DNA from: JBELMB01 sp042088665
Lineage (GTDB): Bacteria; Pseudomonadota; Alphaproteobacteria; Rhodobacterales; Rhodobacteraceae
NCBI GenBank assembly: GCA_042088665.1
Contig: JBELMB010000092.1
Coordinates: forward strand, 1-19,701
Direction: 5' to 3'
DNA length: 19,701 nucleotides
Below are positions 15,058-19,701 of this stretch, one piece after another. Positions within the stretch are counted from its first letter, which is position 1, and every line of letters starts with the position of its first letter. The translations under genes and the position numbers were made by a program. The notes below the pieces were generated by a model. The model made no database searches and was not told the origin of the DNA. It worked only from the letters and a program-made list of their open reading frames with translations.

Positions 15058-15530
15058 TCGTCAGGGTGGGTTACGGCAGAGGGAATACCCTGCACGACGA
15101 TGCTGCCGAACCCGTCCTTGAACGACCATTGCGCCACGACAAGCTGGTGCTGGCGGGATTGCCAGCCGTCCTTGTCGTAGAAGTACCGATTGCGCCAGCA
15201 GCCGGAAATACGGATCGGCATGCGCACGGTTTCGGCCTGATAGGGCGTGCCGCTGCGCTTTGCCGTGTTGCGTGCGCGCGAGATTATCGTCTTGAGCCGT
15301 GACAGAACGCTCTCCGCTTCCACGACCCGGCGTCCGGCAAAGACCACTTCGACAAGCTTGTTTGCATGCGGGCTGCCCTGAACCCAGCCCTCGAACACAA
15401 GGTCGTTCCGTTTCGTGCGCCAGTAGCTTGCGGTCAGCATCGCCTCAAGCTGGACATTGCGGGAGCGGAACAGGCCTGCATCCTCGTATTCGGGGGTAAT
15501 GTCGGCTGACTCGCGGCGCCGTTCGACCAT
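15048..15530 (-). CDS. Hypothetical protein, divergent from uvrA
   Basis: I do not recognise this family. The 160-residue product has no signal peptide or membrane helix. It begins with a charged, acidic N-terminus (MVERRRESADITPEYEDAGL), has a central basic stretch (LSRLKTIISRARNTAKRSG, about 90-108) and a C-terminal half rich in aromatic and beta-type residues (GCWRNRYFYDKDGWQSRQHQ). The start at 15530 is chosen because AAGGAAA sits 6 bases upstream; the longer open frame would cross the uvrA regulatory region. Its 3' end overlaps aglK by 10 bp in convergent orientation. It is divergent from uvrA with a 179-bp gap that contains a LexA box, so SOS control of both genes is possible. Good ribosome site and coding-like sequence make it a probable real gene; its function is unknown. 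Confidence 0.75.
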
Positions 15531-15629
15531 TGCGGTTTCCTTAATTTCGCTTCTGCACCGCGCAATCCTCCACACGTCGCAGCGCGTCCAAGCATCGCGA
15601 AAAAACGTTAATCGTGCGTGAAGTGCCGC

Positions 15630-15644
15630 GTTCATCATTCGTTC
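15630..15644. promoter_or_regulatory. LexA (SOS) box upstream of uvrA
   Basis: GTTC-ATCATTC-GTTC fits exactly the alphaproteobacterial LexA site GTTC-N7-GTTC. It lies 65 bases upstream of the uvrA start and 99 bases upstream of the divergent hypothetical gene. UvrA is a classic SOS gene, so the context supports the match strongly. Confidence 0.85.
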
Positions 15645-15655
15645 GCATATTTCGA

Positions 15656-15684
15656 TTGGCCCGTCCCCGGCTTTCAACTATGTT
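15656..15684 (+). promoter_or_regulatory. Putative uvrA promoter
   Basis: TTGGCC (15656-15661), a 17-bp spacer and TATGTT (15679-15684) form a reasonable sigma-70 promoter, giving a start near 15691. The LexA box lies just upstream of the -35. This placement also excludes the earlier in-frame ATGs at 15614 and 15680 as starts. Confidence 0.45.
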
Positions 15685-15709
15685 GTCCAACGCAGAGTCG
15701 GGGGTTGCC

Positions 15710-18583
15710 ATGCCGGAACAAAAGCAGATCGAAGTCCGCGGTGCGCGCGAACACAATCTGAAGTCCATCGACGTGGACATCCCTCGCGACGAATTGGTTG
15801 TGATCACTGGGCTTTCTGGCTCTGGTAAATCAAGTCTGGCCTTCGACACGATTTATGCCGAGGGCCAACGCCGCTACGTCGAGAGCCTCTCGGCCTATGC
15901 GCGGCAATTCCTCGACATGATGGAAAAGCCGGATGTGGATCATATCTCCGGTCTCAGCCCGGCCATTTCCATCGAGCAGAAAACGACGTCAAAGAACCCG
16001 CGGTCGACCGTGGGCACCGTCACCGAAATCTACGACTACATGCGCCTGCTTTTTGCGCGGGTCGGCACGCCCTATTCGCCCGCCACCGGGCTGCCGATCG
16101 AGGCGCAGCAAGTGCAGGACATGGTCGACCGCATCATGACCCTCGAAGAGGGCGCACGGGCCTACCTGCTGGCGCCCATCGTGCGCGACCGCAAGGGTGA
16201 GTACCGCAAGGAATTCCTTGAATTGCGCAAGCAGGGTTTTCAGCGGGTCAAGGTCGACGGCGCGTTCCACGAACTCGACAGCCCGCCAACGCTCGACAAG
16301 AAGTTCCGCCATGACATCGACGTCGTGGTGGACCGCATCGTAGTGCGCAAGGGCATGGAAACGCGGCTGGCCGACAGCCTGCGCACCGCGCTTGATCTTG
16401 CCGACGGGATTGCCATTCTCGAAACGGCGCCCAAATCTGGCGAAGACGACAGCGCAGAGCCGGACCGCCTGACCTTTTCCGAGAATTTCGCCTGCCCGGT
16501 CAGCGGTTTCACCATTCCAGAGATCGAACCGCGGCTGTTCTCCTTCAACGCGCCCTTCGGGGCGTGTCCGGAGTGCGACGGCCTCGGGGTCGAGTTGTTC
16601 TTTGACGAACGGCTGGTGGTCCCGGACCAGACGCTGAAGATCAAGGACGGCGCGCTGGCGCCCTGGCGCAAGGGCAAGAGCCCCTATTTTCTGCAAACCA
16701 TCGACGCCATCGCAAAGCACTATGCCTTCGACAAGGACGCGCGCTGGAAGGACCTCCCGGCGCATGTGCAGCAGGTGTTCCTCTACGGCTCCGGCGAGGA
16801 AGAAATCCAGTTCCGCTACGATGAGGGCGGGCGTGTCTATCAGGTCAAGCGCGTGTTCGAGGGCGTGATTCCCAACATGGAACGCCGCTACCGAGAGACG
16901 GACAGCAACTGGATCCGCGAGGAATTCGAGCGCTATCAGAACAACCGGCCCTGCGGCGTCTGCGAAGGCTTCCGGCTTCGGCCAGAGGCACTGGCGGTCC
17001 AGATCTCCGATCTGCACGTGGGCCATGTGGTCCAGATGTCGATCAAGCAGGCCTTTGACTGGTGCGAAAGCGTGCCTGAGCACCTGACTGCCCAGAAGAA
17101 CGAGATCGCGCGTGCCATCCTGAAGGAGATCCGGGAACGTCTCGGATTCCTGAATAACGTGGGATTGGAGTATCTTACGCTCTCTCGCTCCGCTGGTACA
17201 TTAAGTGGTGGCGAGAGCCAGCGTATCCGTCTTGCCAGCCAGATCGGGTCTGGCTTGACCGGGGTGCTTTATGTGCTGGACGAGCCGTCGATCGGGTTGC
17301 ATCAGCGCGACAACACCCGCCTTCTGGACACGCTCAAGAACCTGCGTGACCAGGGCAATACGGTGATCGTCGTCGAGCATGACGAAGAGGCCATCCGCGA
17401 AGCCGACTACGTCTTTGATATCGGGCCGGGGGCGGGTGTGCATGGCGGTCAGGTGGTGTCGCATGGGTCGCCAGAGGCGGTCGCGAACGATCCGGCCAGT
17501 CTGACCGGTCAGTATCTCTCTGGCACGCGGGAGATCGCCGTGCCCGCGACCCGGCGCAAGGGCAACAAGAAAAAGATCAAGGTGGTCAAGGCCACCGGCA
17601 ACAACCTCAAATCGGTCACGGCAGAATTTCCACTGGGCAAATTCGTGTGCGTGACCGGTGTTTCCGGGGGCGGCAAGTCCACCCTGACGATCGAAACCCT
17701 GTTCAAGACCGCCTCCATGGCGCTCAACGGAGCGCGGCAGACGCCAGCCCCCTGCGAGACGATCAAGGGGCTGGAGCATCTGGACAAGGTCATCGACATC
17801 GACCAACGGCCCATCGGGCGCACACCGCGGTCCAACCCTGCAACCTACACCGGGGCCTTCACCCCGATTCGCGACTGGTTTGCGGGGCTGCCCGAGTCAA
17901 AGGCCCGTGGCTACAAACCCGGGCGCTTTTCCTTCAACGTAAAGGGTGGCCGGTGCGAGGCGTGCCAGGGCGATGGCGTTATCAAGATCGAGATGCACTT
18001 TCTGCCCGATGTCTATGTCACCTGCGAGACCTGCAAAGGCGCGCGCTATAACCGCGAAACTCTCGAAATTCTGTTCAAAGGCAAGAGCATCGCCGATGTT
18101 CTTGATATGACGGTTGAAGATGCGCAGGTCTTTTTCAAGGCGGTGCCGTCGATCCGGGACAAGATGGATGCACTGGCCCGCGTGGGGCTGGGCTACATCA
18201 AGGTCGGCCAACAGGCGACCACGCTCTCGGGCGGCGAGGCACAGCGCGTGAAGCTGTCGAAAGAACTGGCCAAGCGATCCACCGGGCGCACCTTGTACAT
18301 CCTTGATGAGCCGACCACCGGTCTGCATTTCGAGGACGTGCGCAAGCTGCTGGAGGTGCTGCACGAACTCGTCGAAGGCGGCAACACCGTCGTGGTGATC
18401 GAGCACAATCTGGACGTGGTCAAGACCGCGGACTGGGTGATCGACATCGGACCGGAGGGCGGCGATGGCGGCGGAGAGATCGTCGCCGTGGGCACACCCG
18501 AAAAGATCGCCGAGGCGCAGGGCTCACATACAGGGCGCTACCTGAAACCGATGCTGACCTCGCGCAAGGTTGCGGCGGAATAG
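15710..18583 (+). CDS. uvrA: Excinuclease ABC subunit A
   Basis: UvrA is the damage-recognition ATPase of nucleotide excision repair; it loads UvrB on damaged DNA. The 957-residue product is full length with two ABC modules. Module I has Walker A GLSGSGKSS at 34-42, signature LSGGES at 498-503 and Walker B VLYVLDEPS. Module II has GVSGGGKST at 650-658, signature LSGGEA at 839-844 and YILDEPTTGLH. The second zinc finger is intact (Cys749, Cys752, Cys772, Cys775). The first is CPVS...CPEC, with Ser265 in place of the second cysteine. A further CxxC pair lies at 414-417 (PCGVC). The ATG at 15710 gives the family N-terminus (IEVRGAREHNLK); earlier in-frame ATGs would place the LexA box or promoter inside the gene. 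It is transcribed alone. Confidence 0.97.
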   Translation: MPEQKQIEVRGAREHNLKSIDVDIPRDELVVITGLSGSGKSSLAFDTIYAEGQRRYVESLSAYARQFLDMMEKPDVDHISGLSPAISIEQKTTSKNPRSTVGTVTEIYDYMRLLFARVGTPYSPATGLPIEAQQVQDMVDRIMTLEEGARAYLLAPIVRDRKGEYRKEFLELRKQGFQRVKVDGAFHELDSPPTLDKKFRHDIDVVVDRIVVRKGMETRLADSLRTALDLADGIAILETAPKSGEDDSAEPDRLTFSENFACPVSGFTIPEIEPRLFSFNAPFGACPECDGLGVELFFDERLVVPDQTLKIKDGALAPWRKGKSPYFLQTIDAIAKHYAFDKDARWKDLPAHVQQVFLYGSGEEEIQFRYDEGGRVYQVKRVFEGVIPNMERRYRETDSNWIREEFERYQNNRPCGVCEGFRLRPEALAVQISDLHVGHVVQMSIKQAFDWCESVPEHLTAQKNEIARAILKEIRERLGFLNNVGLEYLTLSRSAGTLSGGESQRIRLASQIGSGLTGVLYVLDEPSIGLHQRDNTRLLDTLKNLRDQGNTVIVVEHDEEAIREADYVFDIGPGAGVHGGQVVSHGSPEAVANDPASLTGQYLSGTREIAVPATRRKGNKKKIKVVKATGNNLKSVTAEFPLGKFVCVTGVSGGGKSTLTIETLFKTASMALNGARQTPAPCETIKGLEHLDKVIDIDQRPIGRTPRSNPATYTGAFTPIRDWFAGLPESKARGYKPGRFSFNVKGGRCEACQGDGVIKIEMHFLPDVYVTCETCKGARYNRETLEILFKGKSIADVLDMTVEDAQVFFKAVPSIRDKMDALARVGLGYIKVGQQATTLSGGEAQRVKLSKELAKRSTGRTLYILDEPTTGLHFEDVRKLLEVLHELVEGGNTVVVIEHNLDVVKTADWVIDIGPEGGDGGGEIVAVGTPEKIAEAQGSHTGRYLKPMLTSRKVAAE

Positions 18584-18622
18584 GGGCACGGTGGGGGTGT
18601 AAGGCTTGGGCTGCCCGAGCGT

Positions 18623-18637
18623 GCCGCTGACAGCGGC
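18623..18637. terminator. Short hairpin downstream of uvrA
   Basis: GCCGCT-GAC-AGCGGC is a 6-bp stem with a 3-base loop, 40 bases after the uvrA stop. It may serve both uvrA and the convergent small gene. It lacks a T run, so its role as a terminator is uncertain. Confidence 0.35.
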
Positions 18638-18708
18638 CCTTGTCAAAGGCGGGCCCGCGGCGGTCTGAGACGTCAGGCGGGCCAGCGCAATAGGCATATG
18701 TCCGGGCG

Positions 18709-18918
18709 TCAGTCGGCCTTGGTCTTGCAGGTGTTGATCCCGAGGATCTGGTAGGGTGGGCAGCTGCCCATGGCAGCGGTGCCCAGCAGCACCACACCGA
18801 CCAGACCTGCCAGTCAGGCCCAGCCACCGGTCAGCGCGGCGAGCGCCAGAACAAGCAGGGCAGCGCCCAGAACGGTGCGGATCGTGCGGTCTGCGGATCC
18901 CATGTTTTTTGCGAACAT
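18709..18918 (-). pseudogene. DUF2892 / YgaP-like small membrane protein with in-frame stop
   Basis: Translation from the ATG at 18918 gives MFAKNMGSADRTIRTVLGAALL, a hydrophobic stretch, then TGA at codon 35 (18814-18816). The same frame continues with LAGLVGVVLLGTAAMGSC and ends in a GINTCKTKAD tail at a TGA (18709-18711). The whole fits the YgaP-like transmembrane family DUF2892: a short N-terminus with a GxxDRxIR motif, two helices and a conserved C-terminal CP...LGINTC. In family members the TGA position is normally filled by an ordinary residue; TGG (Trp) to TGA is a single-base change. AAAAGGAA lies 7 bases before this ATG, a better spacing than to the ATG at 18924. As written, the product would lose its second helix and conserved cysteines. 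It may be a recent pseudogene or a sequencing error. Confidence 0.7.
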
Positions 18919-18993
18919 CGTCATATTCCTTTTGTTGCGACGGGGGTCGGCTGCACCTTAACAACAAATCGCAATAACGGAATGTGACATGGA

Positions 18994-19701
18994 TCAACTC
19001 CGCGTGTGTCGTTCCAGCCTTGGCAGCATGGCCGAGAAATCCTTTCCGGCGCCGTCTTCGTCCTCGACGAAGGCGCGGTACTCTTCGAGGGCGGCGGCGC
19101 CCATCGGCGTGGCGGCCTGCGCGGCCTCTGCGGCCTGCTGCGAAAGTCGCAGGTCCTTCAGCATAAGATCGGCGGCAAAACCGGGCTGGTAGTCGTTGTC
19201 AGAGGGGCTTTGCGGGCCGACGCCGGGGGCGGGGCAGTAAGCGTTCATCGACCAGCTGTAACCCGAGGAGGTCGAGACAACATCGAACATCCTGTCGCGC
19301 GCAAGGCCCAGCTTGTCCGCAAGGGCAAAGGCCTCGCAAGTGGCGATCATGGTCGCGCCAAGGATCATGTTGTTGCAGATCTTTGCCGCCTGACCATTGC
19401 CCGAACCGCCGCAATGCACGGCCTTTTGTCCCATGATGTCGAACAGCGGCCGGGCGATGGCAAAGGCCTCTTCCGTGCCGCCCACCATGAAGGTCAGCGT
19501 GCCCGCCGCCGCGCCGGTGATGCCACCGGAGACCGGCGCATCCAGCGCGCCCAACCGCGCGGCGCCGCAAAGCTCTGCCACGGCGCGGGCGGAGGCCACA
19601 TCGACCGTGGAGCAGTCCAGCAGAACCGCCCCCTCGGTCATCTCCGGGATGATGTCCGCGGCAACGGCGCGCAGGATCTCGCCGTTGGGCAGCATGGTGA
19701 T
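18994..19701 (-). CDS. mmsB: 3-hydroxyisobutyrate dehydrogenase, 5' end beyond the window
   Basis: This NAD-dependent dehydrogenase oxidises 3-hydroxyisobutyrate to methylmalonate semialdehyde in valine breakdown. Only the last 236 codons are visible; the frame is open to the window edge, so the N-terminal Rossmann motif (GxGxxG) is missing. Visible hallmarks of the beta-hydroxyacid dehydrogenase family are ITMLPNG at the edge, VLLDCSTVDV, the substrate-binding DAPVSGG, the catalytic-lysine motif GNGQAAKICNNM with its Lys and Asn, and LMLKDL in the all-alpha C-terminal domain, ending with a charged tail (LPRLERHTRS). The close match of these motifs to MmsB favours 3-hydroxyisobutyrate over tartronate semialdehyde or succinic semialdehyde relatives. 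It lies upstream of the DUF2892 gene on the same strand, 75 bp away. Neighbouring valine genes would be outside the window. Confidence 0.9.
   Translation of the reverse strand: MTMLPNGEILRAVAADIIPEMTEGAVLLDCSTVDVASARAVAELCGAARLGALDAPVSGGITGAAAGTLTFMVGGTEEAFAIARPLFDIMGQKAVHCGGSGNGQAAKICNNMILGATMIATCEAFALADKLGLARDRMFDVVSTSSGYSWSMNAYCPAPGVGPQSPSDNDYQPGFAADLMLKDLRLSQQAAEAAQAATPMGAAALEEYRAFVEDEDGAGKDFSAMLPRLERHTRS

Noticed and set aside
15614..15709. Longer N-terminus for uvrA
   Set aside because: It would place the LexA box and promoter inside the gene and does not match the family N-terminus, which begins at 15710.
18814..18816. TGA in the DUF2892 gene read as selenocysteine or tryptophan
   Set aside because: No selenocysteine insertion structure is evident, the position is a helix residue and TGA is used as a normal stop elsewhere in the window.

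Overview
The window looks like a scaffold piece from a high-GC alphaproteobacterium, most likely a Rhodobacteraceae (roseobacter-type) genome. Three things point there: the protein families and gene order, with an aglR / aglEFGAK alpha-glucoside cluster as described in Sinorhizobium; an alphaproteobacterial LexA box (GTTC-N7-GTTC) in front of uvrA; and an intergenic repeat ending in CCCCGGAGTATTTT that I recall as common in Rhodobacterales. A run of exactly 100 Ns at 10739-10838 shows that this is a draft assembly.

Left part (1-5451, all genes on the minus strand): a membrane-bound sensor histidine kinase broken by a probable one-base frameshift (158-1629); enolase (1812-3086) with two operator-like palindromes 30 bp apart in its upstream region; an EamA/DMT-family transporter (3314-4180); a spacer of about 320 bp with a Rhodobacterales-type repeat and a 12-bp tandem repeat; and glucokinase (4501-5451).

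Central part (4501-15057): a complete glucoside uptake and breakdown locus. On the minus strand, LacI-type aglR is followed by a GH1 beta-glucosidase and glk. Divergently, aglE (binding protein), aglF and aglG (permeases), aglA (GH13 alpha-glucosidase) and aglK (ATPase) form an operon. Two identical perfect 14-bp palindromes, one beside each divergent start, are the obvious AglR operators. The logic is import of an alpha-glucoside, intracellular hydrolysis by AglA (and of beta-glucosides by the GH1 enzyme), and phosphorylation of glucose by Glk for entry into central metabolism, where enolase lies downstream. Every gene junction inside the agl operon carries an RNA hairpin. The aglF-aglG junction is filled by a 35-bp tandem repeat array that the assembly could not close; this is the most unusual structure in the window.

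Right part (15048-19701): an unrecognised 160-residue protein (minus) divergent from uvrA (plus), with a LexA box between them; a small DUF2892/YgaP-like membrane protein gene with an in-frame TGA (minus); and the 3' part of a 3-hydroxyisobutyrate dehydrogenase gene (minus) running off the window edge.

Positions 1-157 hold no gene I can support. A short open stretch on the minus strand at about 1-77 could be the beginning of a further gene leaving the window on the left.
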